From NCBI GenBank assembly GCA_039720395.1, contig CM077820.1, positions 52,071,666-52,135,665 of the forward strand: a DNA stretch of 64,000 bases, in the 5' to 3' direction. How positions within the stretch are numbered: the stretch's first letter is position 1; each line of letters starts with the position of its first letter. This DNA is from Liquidambar formosana. Its lineage: Eukaryota; Streptophyta; Magnoliopsida; Saxifragales; Altingiaceae. This document shows, piece by piece, positions 23,940 to 35,028 of the stretch. Made by a program: the position numbers and the translations under genes. The notes below the pieces were generated by a model. It did not search any database and was not told the DNA's origin. It saw only the letters and a program-made list of their open reading frames with translations.

Positions 23940-25429
23940 TTTTTGTTTGTCCTGTTCGAGTTGTTTACTTCATACCTTGACAGATTTAATTGCGAACTAG
24001 CAGTTTGCTTGAAACTGGATTGTATCTTGGTATTAATTTGTTTACCATTTGGTTAATATTATAATGATAAGTATGTTACTTGCAATTAGAGAATGATGAG
24101 CGCGTTTCAATAGAATTTTTCAAACAAAAATATAAGGTTATGTTTGGGAACCTGGTTTTGGAGGCAATGGATTTGAAAAAATACAGTATGTTTAGGAACT
24201 AGGATTTGGAGGGACGAATTTAGGCTGGGGCCAGAATCCGCGTCCTTTGTTTGAATTCACCTTTTTTATTTTTATCAGCTTTGTTTGGGTTCACTTTTAT
24301 CATATGGATGAGGAAATCAGACAAATCAGCAGGTGAATTTGAGGATCCAAAATCCATAAACTTGAAATAACACCTATCAGGTGTTAATCGATAAATCCGT
24401 CCCCTGAGAGTTGATGACCCCAACTCTGAACCCCGATGCTCGACCCAGACCTTTCTTTGGCCAACGAGTCTCAGGTACAAATTTTTGCCTGACCCAGACC
24501 TTTCTTTGGCCAATGAGTCTCAGCTACAAATTTCCGTCCTTAACATCCTCTCTCTCCTCTCCTTCACTCTGTATGCACTGTCTCCTTCATCTCCCTCATG
24601 ATTTTTATGATTTGTTGATTTTTTTTTCTTATGGCTATTGAAGATTGAATCAAAGCTATCATTTTTAAAATATTGTTCACTGTCGTGCTTATGTGGATCT
24701 TTGATCTTTGATAGTCTTGAGATTTATTAAATGTTGAGCTTGCATCAACGTTGCATGCAAGATGTGTTATGAATAACCCTAATGAAATTTTATGTGAACC
24801 CCACAATGAATCTCATTTAGCACTAATTTTGCATTAATTGAATTGGTGTCACACTAATACAGTGTGCCTCTTCATATATGTTCCTCATGCTATTGATTGG
24901 ATCATCAACATTTCTACTTCCTTTATGTAGCTTTTCTTTAATGAGAAAGCATTATACCCCGGTCATATTTATAATTAAGGGTTTTGTGTTTTTAGCGCTC
25001 ATTTCTAGTCCAAAATAATGGTCTTTATATTAAATATTTGCACAAAACAAAGGAAAATCCATGCTAAAGTCTGTCCTTGATAGATCGAACAGATATGAAA
25101 AAGATTTTTGCGCAAAAATCCACACTTAATCTTGATAGAGTCTAACAAAAACCAGCCCTAGTGGGTGATATGTCGGAGAGGTTGGTCACAATAAACCCTA
25201 GGCAAGTTTAAACCATTTTTAATCAATACTAATCTCAGTTAATTAGGTGCACCTGCAAGGAAAACAAGCACTCCCAATATTGCAACTCATCCTTCACATA
25301 CTAAAGATCAGCACACAAGCACTTCAAAATTCATCTTTAGCCATCACACATATATCTATTGTTATTCTATAAATCTATTTTGTTATTCTACAAAGCAAGA
25401 AAAAGAACCGGGTGTCGTCCGGTTTTTTT
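23940..25429. other. No gene seen; intergenic
   Basis: AT-rich DNA after the truncated NB-ARC. A direct repeat CTGACCCAGACCTTTCTTTGG-type block occurs twice (about 24435-24470 and 24490-24525). No ORF with a recognisable domain. Confidence 0.45.
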
Positions 25430-25757
25430 TTCCGTCCCTCTCCGGTTTTTTTTTCGTCCCTTCCGAGTTCCGTCCAAAACTCTCTCTCTCCTCCCTTGGT
25501 TCTCGCGCCTGATCAGAAACCCATACCCTTTGCTGCCATCTCCTCTCTTTCTCTTGCTTTTTCTCTCTTCACCCGTGCTTCTTCTCCCTCTCTCTCTCTC
25601 CTTTTCATCGGTCCCCTTAGCTCAGACCTGCTCTCTCTCTCTCTCTCCTTTTCTTTTCTTTTCTCTTCTCTTCTCCTTCTCTGCCTCCTCATTCTCTCTA
25701 CTTTCGGACTTTCCCCCTCGCCTCATCTCTTTCTCAGATCACCTCGCCGGCCATCCT
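25430..25757 (+). other. Pyrimidine-rich leader-like segment ending at a splice donor
   Basis: A long C/T-rich stretch (about 25450-25750) that ends CATCCTCAG|GTCAGTAG, a good donor, followed by a T-rich intron-like region. Plant 5' leader exons often look like this. A 152-codon open frame crosses it, but it is a Ser/Leu/Phe repeat with no domain and no credible start, so I do not call it a protein. No downstream coding exon was found, so if this was a promoter and leader its gene has been lost. Confidence 0.3.
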
Positions 25758-27822
25758 CAGGTCAGTAGTTCCATTTTATTTTATCTTTCATTTTTCCCCT
25801 TTTTTTTGTTCGTTTGATTTGTTTTCCTACTGACAACTCCCTCACTCCATCTCTAAGTCGATTGACATCTAGGGTTGGGGTTCCCTACTTCCCTCTCATT
25901 GGCCGACGGCAAGATTTGATGTCAGCGGCAACTTGAGGAGATGGGGTTAGGGCAAAGGTTTGTTGAAAGGAGAGGAAAAGGGGAGTGAGGCTATATTCGG
26001 ATCTATCGACGCTTACTGTTTGCTGTTCAGGTATATTCTCTCTTCTCTTCTTCTTTTTCTTACTCTCAGAGGCAAATTTTTACTCTATTGTTTGATTTTA
26101 GGATTTTTTTTTTTTCATCTCTTTAATTTTTTTTTTCTTTTTGCTACGGTCTCTTCTTCTTGTTCTTTTTATGGATTGATTACTAGCTACATTAAATTCA
26201 TAGAAAAGGTATTATATAGATTTACCCGTTTAAATATTTGTGATTGTCTATCAGAAGCTGAAGCAGTATACATCCTTTGCCTAAATCTTGTATATCATAT
26301 ATAGTTGATGCATGTTCCTGGACCTGTTGTTTCTTTAGTTGGCCTGACTCCTTGGTGATTTTTTGACCTTTTTTTCAAAAGAGTAGTCTCAGTTAGTCTA
26401 CCTATACTAGAAGCCATTACATTCTTGTTCAATCTCTATGTTGTGATTGGTGTTGATTTTGTTAGCAAGAGGATTTACAGGTTAAGTGGTGGTGGTGGAG
26501 GAAGGAACTGTGATGGAAACGGCACAGATGCACCATGCACATGATAAAAAATTTGCATATAGATTGTTGTTAGTTTGATTGATACTCATGAGGTACTCTG
26601 TTTCATGTATTCTTACATAGGATTTGATGTGGACAAATTTGGGGATTTTTCTTTTTATAATTGGATTTTCTCTTGTGAGATAGTGGGTTTCAACAAAAAG
26701 GTTCATTCTTTGGATTTTCTTCTCAAAGATTGGGTCATTTTGTTTTACATGGAGTTTTGTTTTCCTTCATGTATCAAACCATCAATGAAGTTATTGTTTT
26801 TATAGTGAAGGATTATATGTTATCCATGATTATGAATGGGAAATCAGATCTTAATCAAGAGATGACTTGTGTTAAATGGTTTTGGAAATGAAAGAAGATA
26901 AATTACTTTTTGAATCATAGAAATTTTTCTCTTATGAGTTTTCCTCAAATCATAGATAGGGTTTATGAGATAGGTTCAGTAATTTAATTTTAAAATTTTC
27001 AACTGTTTGTGTGATTGGGTGGTTTTAAGAGTTGACTTGAATATTCAACTCAAATAAAAGTGCAAAAATCCTTGGTGGAAAAAAATGTACATAGATTTCT
27101 ACGAATTGGAATAGCACATTTCAACTGGCGCCTTTACAAGTATTGCCTATACTGGGCAATCAAAATATTAAATTACAGTTCTAGCGTGCATTTTTGAAAG
27201 AAATAGAAGTGACCACATTTTGAGGTGTCTAATCTGGTCGCTGTCTCTCCTCTTCTTAATCTTCACCTTGTTTTTTTTTGCTATTTTTACCTCCAAGCTC
27301 TCCCATCCAAAGAGGTCTGACATTTCTCAAGAAAAACGCCAATGGCAATAAATAAATAATTTGCACAAGATTCTCTTTACCTGAAGATCCCAACATCTTC
27401 TACAGGCCCTTTACCCATCCTGTCTCAACGTATAATAGTTGCACATGAGTGCTGCATCAAGCAAATGTCTTTGCATGAGAAAATTGATAGATTAAATATT
27501 GATCCAATCTCCTATCCATAGGCTATGAGAAAATTGCTGAATGGCCTCCACGCATGATAACCCATTTACAGGACCTTGTTTTTTCAAGTGATTACTCAGC
27601 TCAATGTGCTGAATCATAGTCATAGAACATATGAGTTTTTAGGCTCCCTTATTTTTATCATATTTCTTGTATTGCATGTAAATATGTATATATGAAACAG
27701 CAGATTTTCATCTTCAAATGAGATCAGCGAACTTTCCATCATATATATATAATAATAGTAGACAGACACCCACCGTATCCTATAGATTACATAATTAGCA
27801 TCTGTTATATTAGTTCTCTATC
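25758..27822. other. No gene recognised; AT-rich DNA
   Basis: T-rich intron-like DNA to about 26300, then AT-rich sequence without a domain-bearing ORF. Around 27380-27600 short open stretches read like exon scraps but match nothing I recognise. A 21-bp word at 27429-27449 recurs inverted at the LINE border. Confidence 0.35.
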
Positions 27823-29275
27823 TTTTTTTTTTTTTTTTTTTTTTTGATAAGGTAAATATGTATTGATGATCAAAAAGGGCTTGGCCCATGTACATAAGCC
27901 ATATACAAAGAGTAAGCACTAACCCCTAACAAGTTTGAAACTTTGAATGAATCCACAAAATTTGAAAAATTACAAGTATTGGTATGACTAGAATACCACA
28001 ATAACCTTGAGTAGTGATGATTTGAGTTCAATGATAGACTTCTCCGCCCCATCAAAAGTTCTAGCATTCCTTTCCTTCAAAATACACTACAAAATAGCAT
28101 GCGGAGCCATATACCATATGACTTTATCCTTTTTGCCTCTTCCCTTAAACCACCAACCCGCTAATAGGGCATAAGTAGAGGGTGGAAGCACCCAATGAAC
28201 TCCAAACATATTAAACACAAGCATCCAAAGGCTTCTAGCCACTTCACAATGCACAAAGAGATGGTCTACTGACTCCGCATTTCGCTTACAAAGAATACAT
28301 CTATTCGGCACATACCACCCTCTTCTTGCAAGATTATCCAAAGTCAAACACTTATCACTTCCCACTAACCAACAAAAAAAGGTAACTTTAGTTGGAACTG
28401 AGGAAACCCATATGACTTTAGCCGGAGAAAAAGAATTCCCTAAAGGCCTTACACAATTATAATAAGATTTTACGGAGAATAACCCTTTAGAATCCATACG
28501 CCAAACCAAGGAATCATTCTCACCCATCAAAATCTTACTTTTGTAAAGGACTTAAAAGAATGCCAATGCTTCCTCCACTTCCCAATCATTAAAATGACGA
28601 ATAAAAAGGACATTCCAATGATGAGAACCGGCTTCCCCTTCCAAGCACTCCGAAATCAATGCTTCTTTGTTAGAAGCAACAGAAAATAGAGTAGGGAATT
28701 CCACCATGAGAGGTGTATTGGAAGACCATACATCTTTCCAAAATCTCACCCTACTACCACCACCCACTTTAAAACCAATTTCTTTAACAAAATCACTAAA
28801 ACCTTGTATTATTGCTTTCCAAAGACCCACCCCATGCGAACCGTTCAATTCATTGGACCACCAACCCTCTCTAGATAAACCATATTTCCATAAGATAACA
28901 TCCCGCTATAGACTTTGGACACCCCTTCCAAATCTCCAAAGCCACTTTCCCATGAGAGCTTGGTTAGTGCACACAATGGACCTAACCCCTAATCCTCCCA
29001 TATGTTTAGGAAGGCAAATGGTGCGCCACTCCACAAGATGAAATTTTCTTTCACCACCCATTCCATTTCATAAAAAATCCCTTTCTAGTTTTTCAATCTT
29101 AGAAGCCACGGACTTGGGAATTTTATAAATGGACAAAAAATAAATGGGGATGGAAGATAATACTCTATGGATAAGTGTCAACTTGCCGCCTTTAGAAAGA
29201 TACCCTTTTTTCAAACCACCAAGTCTTTTTTCTATCTTCTCAATAACGGGTTCCCAAACTTTAGGGTTTTTGAGC
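27823..29275 (-). mobile_element. 5'-truncated LINE (L1-type non-LTR retrotransposon)
   Basis: On the minus strand three frame pieces carry the 3' half of a plant LINE ORF2. They read VWEPVIEKIEKRLGG...YLSKGGKLTLIHRVLSSIP (about 29275-29068, end of the RT), GGGSRVRFWKDVW (28848-28552), and a zinc-binding RT-tail domain at 28530-28087 (TKVTFFCWL, CILC ... HLFVHC). The T run at 27823-27845 is the poly(A) tail read on this strand, just beyond the 3' end. Stops and shifts break the ORF. Recognisable LINE sequence stops near 29275, so the 5' part including the RT active site is missing, as is usual for abortive insertions. No target duplication could be made out. Confidence 0.85.
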
Positions 29276-29530
29276 AGCTCATGTGCAACTATTATACGAT
29301 GAGAGAGGATGCAAGGCTGACTGCCTTGAGTATGGGCCATCCCGCTGTGGGTCCTACGATTGAATGCTGAATCCCGTAAGCAAGAATTCATACAGTATTT
29401 TTTTTTGTACCAAAAGAAAATAACCCTACAAAAAATAATAGGGAGTCCGTTGTCAAATCAACTTTAGTGACAAAATTCACACCCTGTTTTGTCTGGTAAT
29501 CCATCTTCACTTCATCATCAACAATTTACA

Positions 29531-29860
29531 GGGACCAATTTGAAGATGGCTGCACTTCCATCCAATGTAGTGGTGCTAATAGAGGATAAGTTCAATGAGA
29601 TAGTTTTGGATGAAACCAAAGATATTTTGGTTGAGTTTTATGCACCATGGTAAGCATGCATGTCTTTTTTCCCCCAATTGTGGTCATCCTTCTGGTTAAT
29701 CATTGGGTAGCAATTTTCATAGGTTTTTTTTCCTTCTTTTTTCTTTTTTTCTTTCCAATTTATCAGATGTAAAAGCACTTGTGTTCTCTATTAATTTTAG
29801 TATCATTTGTACTGTGCTTTTTCCAGGTGTGGCCATACTCTATCTTAGAAAGAAGAACAT
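29531..29860 (+). pseudogene. Protein disulfide isomerase-like fragment
   Basis: An exon begins after CAATTTACAG at 29531 and reads [21 protein letters not shown] then [13 protein letters not shown], stopping at a donor TG|GTAAGC. The next piece at about 29827 completes WCGH but reads T instead of the second active-site Cys and meets a stop after two codons. This matches the first catalytic region of the second thioredoxin domain in plant PDI-like proteins, which form disulfides in the endoplasmic reticulum. Only this short part is present, and the CxxC centre is destroyed. Confidence 0.7.
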
Positions 29861-29962
29861 CCCATAGGCCAAATGGGTGAATATTAAGCATGTGAGAGGG
29901 ATATAGTGTTTGTTAGTCTTCTTTCACCCGATGGAAAGAAAAAACTTTGCTCCATTTTTATA

Positions 29963-30014
29963 TTCCTAAAATCAACCTCTTGGATGATGACAGCCAAGAG
30001 GTTGATTTTAGGAA
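29963..30014. repeat. Perfect 21-bp inverted repeat, 10-nt loop
   Basis: Left arm 29963-29983 (TTCCTAAAATCAACCTCTTGG) and right arm 29994-30014 are exact reverse complements with a 10-nt loop. The right arm continues into a 42-bp block that is repeated 600 bp downstream. Confidence 0.9.
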
Positions 30015-30636
30015 CCTTGTAATTCAGGTAATTTCTATATCCCTTTTTTCTTCCTCCCACTCATCTAGCTTATGAAATTTTCAGTGTTTCCACTACTACA
30101 ATTATTTTCCAATATTTTGTATAGATAAAAGGAAATTAGTAATTCCTATTTTTTAAAATTTGATTTTGTTTGACTGGCAGTGGTTTGAAGTTCTTGATGG
30201 TGTGTCTTGCTGTGCTACTTAAATTTGAAGATTATTAAAGATGACATGAACTTTGGCATGATGTGGAAAAAATGAAAAGAGAAAGGCTCATTGAATATAT
30301 TTTGTGTGTGTGTTGTGTTCACTTTGTTATAGATGAGTTAATTGGTCATAGACAAAGAGTATGATTAGAGATGTTGAAAAGTAGATATTCCTTGGATTAT
30401 TTGTAAAGGAGATAATTACACATTTAAAAATCTGAGGAAGATTTGTCTGTCAATGTATCTTCTTGTGCTGCTTTGATAAATTTGAAAATTATTGAAGCTA
30501 ATATAAACTTTGTCAGGCTGTAGGTAAAAAGAAAAAGAAAAAGAAAAAGCCACTGGTTATATTTTGAGGACAGAACTAGAAAGGAGAGAGAAAAAGGTTG
30601 ATTTTAGGAACCATGTAATTCAGGTAATTTCTATAT
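29999..30636. repeat. 42-bp direct repeat pair
   Basis: The block 29999-30040 (starting AGGTTGATTTTAGGAACC) recurs at 30595-30636 with a single mismatch. The first copy includes most of the right arm of the 21-bp hairpin. The DNA between the copies is AT-rich and holds no gene. Confidence 0.85.
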
Positions 30637-30754
30637 TGCGGGGCAGTGGTCATTTCTTAGTTTAATAACTCTTTGGTTAACCTTTAGTGTTTCCTGTCAT
30701 TGAGCTACAAGGAAACCTTTAGTGTTTTCTTCTTACATGATTTGTTTTGTGTAG

Positions 30755-30830
30755 CAACTCCGATTGTTGAGGAATGAACGTGATCATATTGAAGACAAAA
30801 TACAGCATATAAAATGGTCTCTCAAGTAAG
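30755..30830 (+). pseudogene. Unassigned exon-like scrap
   Basis: Between TTTGTGTAG and a donor AAG|TAAGT-like border lies an open stretch reading QLRLLRNERDHIEDKIQHIKW, charged and coiled-coil-like. I do not recognise the parent protein. It sits among other gene fragments in the same orientation. Confidence 0.3.
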
Positions 30831-31519
30831 TAGTTATCCTGAATGCTCCATTTTTGTAGCCAGCAGTTTGTAGTGGTTAGATTTAAAAGCATTCATGTTG
30901 TAATTTGGCTGTCATCTTCCCCTTGCTTTTTTAAGGATAACTGACAACTCACAGCTTTAACCTTTTAACAAGTGTTTTTGATCCATTCAGTTAACATTCC
31001 AGCAGTAGGATTTTTCATTAGTTCTCCTAAATGTGGTATATTGTTTGTTAGACCATCAAATCATGACCATTATGTCTTGAACTTACATTGTCAACTTAGG
31101 ATGTTGTGTCTCTTGTGGTTATTACATGTAAATTCAATTACTAATGTATGCTATTTCTAGAAGGGAACAACTTGGATGATGCTTCTTGCACTGGAACATT
31201 GCTAATGGATTTAGATTTCCTTGCATTTTGATTTCATGAGGTATTATTATTATTATTATTATCATCTAATTACATGCGTTATTGGGTTTCCGAATATGTT
31301 GTTTTAATCTCTTTGGTTTACACACTGGAGCAGATGGTATTATGTTTTGGAATAATAAAATTATGATTTGTATTCCATTTCTGCAATCTGAATAACGTAA
31401 GTCATGCTTAGATTGAACGTCTCTCTCTCTATCTCTCTCTCTCATAGATTTTATGAATGATGAATTTGATACCTAGCTAAGAAACAAGAACGAACCTGGA
31501 AAAGCCATCACCTACCATT

Positions 31520-31732
31520 CTCAACTAAAGAAGAGGAGATGAATTTGAAACCTGGCTAAGAATCCAATTAAAAAATGTTGCAAGATCACAAGAATGGTTC
31601 TGGATTTGTTACCTATGCTGAAGATGGTTATGAGACAAAAGGATCAGTTCATAGAAATATTAGTATGCCTTCTGCTAAGGATCCAACTGTCTTAGAATTG
31701 AAATGCATGAAAATGTTTAATAATTACAGGTC
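31520..31732 (+). pseudogene. SPT5-like (KOW-domain transcription factor) fragment
   Basis: One frame reads KEEEM..., a stop, then KMLQDHKNGSGFVTYAEDGY, ETKGSVHRNISMPSAKDPTV and LKCM. It resembles the segment just before the NGN region of plant SPT5-like factors (SPT5 or the RNA-directed DNA methylation factor KTF1/SPT5L), where the family has 'KDPxIWKVKCMxGRER'. The match ends before the GRER block. With no start, a stop and no further domain it is a captured or decayed piece. The assignment rests on memory of the family pattern. Confidence 0.5.
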
Positions 31733-32272
31733 TACCCAGTTTTGAGTACGCTGGCTATTATCTCTCAAGCAATTGATAATGTCGGGTGAAAAATTCTATA
31801 TCAAGGTGATACAGAGTTTGACAAACTATTTGCTGGTAATCTGTGTATTTCCAGCTGTCCCCACAAAAGCTGAGTGAGTTAGCAACACTTTCCAGATTAA
31901 GGAAAAAAATTTATTTTTGTTTGTTTTATATGTTTGGATTACAATTTGAAGGAATATGTTTAGGTTCTGTTTGGTTGTAGAGAAAACTGAGGAAAAGGAA
32001 ATGATAGAATTTAAATTCCCACTTTTCACGTTCTATGCTTCTTAAAACCAAAGGAAAAAGAAAAAAAAAAGTAGGGGGGGCGGGGGGAGGATGATAAAAG
32101 AGAACCCAAAAGGTGAGAAAACTTAGTGAAATCATTGAAAAAAATTTCACAGCATCGATTTTTTTTCCTTTTTAGTAATTTAAGATTGATTTTTGTCTGG
32201 TTTGTCGCTGCAATTGATATTTATTATACAGTTTTATATGAGAAGTTTCTGACCCAAGAACTGTTTCTTCAG

Positions 32273-32440
32273 GGCCTGGATGTTCATCCATTGCATATGG
32301 GGAGGCAGAGGAAGTTGGCCCTTTCCATATTATGGCAGATGGGAAGACCCTTTACTCACTAGAATTTTTATTGAAGTGGTTTGAGCGTTTTCCCCAATAT
32401 AAAGGGAGGGACTTCTAAATCACTGGAGAGAGCTATGCAA
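32273..32440 (+). pseudogene. Serine carboxypeptidase-like fragment
   Basis: After the acceptor TTCTTCAG the frame reads GPGCSSIAYGEAEEVGPFHI then ADGKTLYS, followed directly by LEFLLKWFERFPQYKGRDF, a TAA (32416-32418), and ITGESYA. These are two conserved blocks of plant serine carboxypeptidases (vacuolar or secreted S10 peptidases). The second contains the nucleophile Ser of GESYA. About 45 residues that normally lie between the blocks are gone, and the stop falls at an otherwise conserved aromatic residue. Everything else of the gene is absent. Confidence 0.75.
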
Positions 32441-33683
32441 GTAGACAATGATGAATTTATATTTTGATCTCGTGTCGCACTGAAACTTTGCTTCAACACC
32501 AGTACATGTACACATGCAGTGGGTGAAATAAATGGACTCAAAGGGATTTTCTATCTTGATCATATCTATTCATTATAGTATTCTAGTCATATTATTAATG
32601 GTCTTTTGAAAGGATCATTTGTTATTATTTTTTAATTAGGTACAGTGGATTCTCACGCTGTGTCGCATACTCTTATGTTACTTGATCTGAATATTTCATT
32701 AATGGATTCACACATAAAGTAGATATAATTGTTACAATGGAAGGCAGAAAAAAGAAGAAAAGATAACACACAACTATTTACAATGATTGCATATGCCAAT
32801 TTGATTTTTGAAATGATCAAAACTAGTAAACGATGTGTCAAGGTACGAGACCTTTGCGATTGAGTTCGGTTGTAAGTTGAAAGTTGAAAGTATAAGAGTT
32901 GGGTTGTAAGTTGAAAGCTTAACTATTATGCTTTGCTTTTTTCAGTAATTTGCTCATTGCCACCCACCTAGTCAACTACAAAGAAAGCAAAAAAAGACAT
33001 CGATTGAAAGCACCCAAAAGGAGCCTATAAATAAAAGCATCCAATCACCGGGCATGCGCTTTGCGCGTGCTCACTCCCCTCGTCAAAATATAAAGATAGA
33101 AAGTTATAAAGAGATGAACACACGATATACGTGGAAGCCCAACCAGGGGGAAAAAACCATAGCCTCTAACCCACAAATCTACTATATCAAAACACACTTG
33201 TAAAACAGAGTAAGAAATACATTATAAACCAAAATCCCGTAGCAATTCTCTCTCTATCTTTTTCACCTCCGCTCTTGTAAATTAAGCTCTGCACCCCAAG
33301 CTTAGCCCATTGCACCCTATGGATTCCAAGAAGCCCATCATGGACAAAATGCTTGATATATGGATGTGTGGAGAGCAAAAACCTCACAAGTTCAACCTTT
33401 GGTGAGACAGAGGTATATGGGTAACACTAGATAATGGATTGAAGCTCAGTGAAAGTTTTCTCTAGGTAGGATGCACACAATAATAGAGGATTTTCTTGCC
33501 TCCCAATGAAATATCCCTTTTGAGGAAAGTGCTTCTCTCACTAGAAGATGACATAAGGATCGTTTTATAGCTAGGGTTTCAAGATAAGAATATGGTTTCC
33601 AAAATGAAACAAAAAAGGAAGCAACAGATTGCTAATAAGACTCGTGTCGTTCAAACGATATATGAGGAATGTTCGAATGCATG
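32441..33683. other. No gene recognised; possible old repeat DNA
   Basis: AT-rich. A repeated GTTGTAAGTTGAAAG word occurs at 32870-32920. From about 33090 the words GATGAACACACGATATACGTGGAAGCCC resemble the interior of plant copia LTRs, so part of this may be an eroded LTR. No coding trace. Confidence 0.35.
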
Positions 33684-35023
33684 TGTAGACACCTCATTTT
33701 GTACCGGTTGTCATCTTAAGTCCTGGTGTCCCGATGATGAGATTTAGCACTATTAAAGACTTTATTGGATGACTTTTAATAGGTGGATATGGTCACAGCC
33801 TAGGCCTTAGGTTGAAAACATGAGAATTTGGCAATGTTTTTATAAAAAATATTTTGGTCAGGTTGCATATGCAACACCTTTGTACGCACCGATTTCGGAT
33901 GCGTATGCAACCCTTTGTTAAAAAACAGAAATTTTCATAAAGGAATTTCTTTTCTCCAAGGCTACTCCTGCATATGGTAACACGGATTTTTGGTAATTGG
34001 TTAACCGTATGGATTCAAGGAACTCTCCCCTAACCCTAATTATGCCTATATAAGCACATTTATGAAAGTAAAAGGGGGGAATCTCTTGGCCACTTTTCAT
34101 AAACAACCATGAGCAAAATTTAGAGAGGGAGACTAAGACCTAATGCTGTGATCATAGAGATTTGGAAAAAAGACTTTAGCAAGGTTTTTTCTATCAATCA
34201 ATTCAAACCTAAGGGGCCATGAACAAGTATCAAGTTAATAATTTGATTTTGTTTAGCTTTTTATTCTAGTTCTTCTTTTATTATTTTTATGTTTACATTT
34301 ATTTTTTAAAGCATGATTAGATTATTAGGGGTTTGTTTTATTTTGGTCGATATGTAATGGGGATTATAATTTTCTTAATATTTTTCATGTTCGTTAGGAT
34401 TTTACTTCATATTAGTGGTTAATATTTCATGCTTTGCATATTAGATTAGTATTGTATCTAATTTATTTATTTAGTTTATTTTCTTATTCGTTTAGTTTAT
34501 TGTTTTCTTAGTCTCCATAGCATGATTTAGGTTTAATTTTAACTTTATATATTTTATTTGTTTAGGGTACATGATTCAAAGAACAGACTTAATACTGTAC
34601 TGCCATGATTCTGTAAAATATGCCAACGGGTTGTGTTCGTATTTGTTATAGTTGCATATACACCCTCACAAATTGTTTAGCTTGTTTTATTAACCCTATT
34701 TATTTTGTTTAATTTATCTTGTTTATTTCTCATTGACCCTATTTTATTTTATGATTTGTTTACTTCTGACCATGCCACTGTGTGATGAATCAGTGAAAAT
34801 GCTAAATAGGTGCGTAGGGACCGGTTTCGACTGGGCGTCACTGGGTCCCTTAACCCTTTCCTGTGGTGTACCCTAACTCCAAACCAAGAGAATCTTTGGT
34901 TATGACGAGTTAGACCCTACTAGTTAGGGGTCATTTTTAGTTCCCAAAACTTAATTGTGTAGCCCTAACCTCATGGTTAGTGGCATATTCTTGAGCTGCG
35001 TAGTTTAGGACGTGATGTTCACA
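33684..35023 (+). mobile_element. Solo LTR of a Tat-like gypsy element, with 5-bp TSD
   Basis: Starts TGTAGACACCTCATTTTG and ends GATGTTCACA (TG...CA). The 5-bp word GCATG stands at 33679-33683 and again at 35024-35028, a perfect target duplication. A TATATAAG box is at 34047-34054. The distal part (GGTGCGTAGGGACCGG ... TAGTGGCATATTCTTGAG) parallels the LTR at 1368-2740, so both are the same broad lineage. There is no primer site, coding region or partner LTR: the signature of recombination between the two LTRs of one insertion. Confidence 0.85.
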
Positions 35024-35028
35024 GCATG

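Noticed and set aside
25359..25817. 152-codon frame rich in Ser, Leu and Phe
   Set aside because: A by-product of a pyrimidine-rich leader-like tract; the other frames look the same.
33040..33080. Helitron terminus suggested by GGGCATGCGCTTTGCGCGTGCTC
   Set aside because: A GC-rich inverted word is present, but there is no CTRR end or AT insertion site that I could place with confidence.
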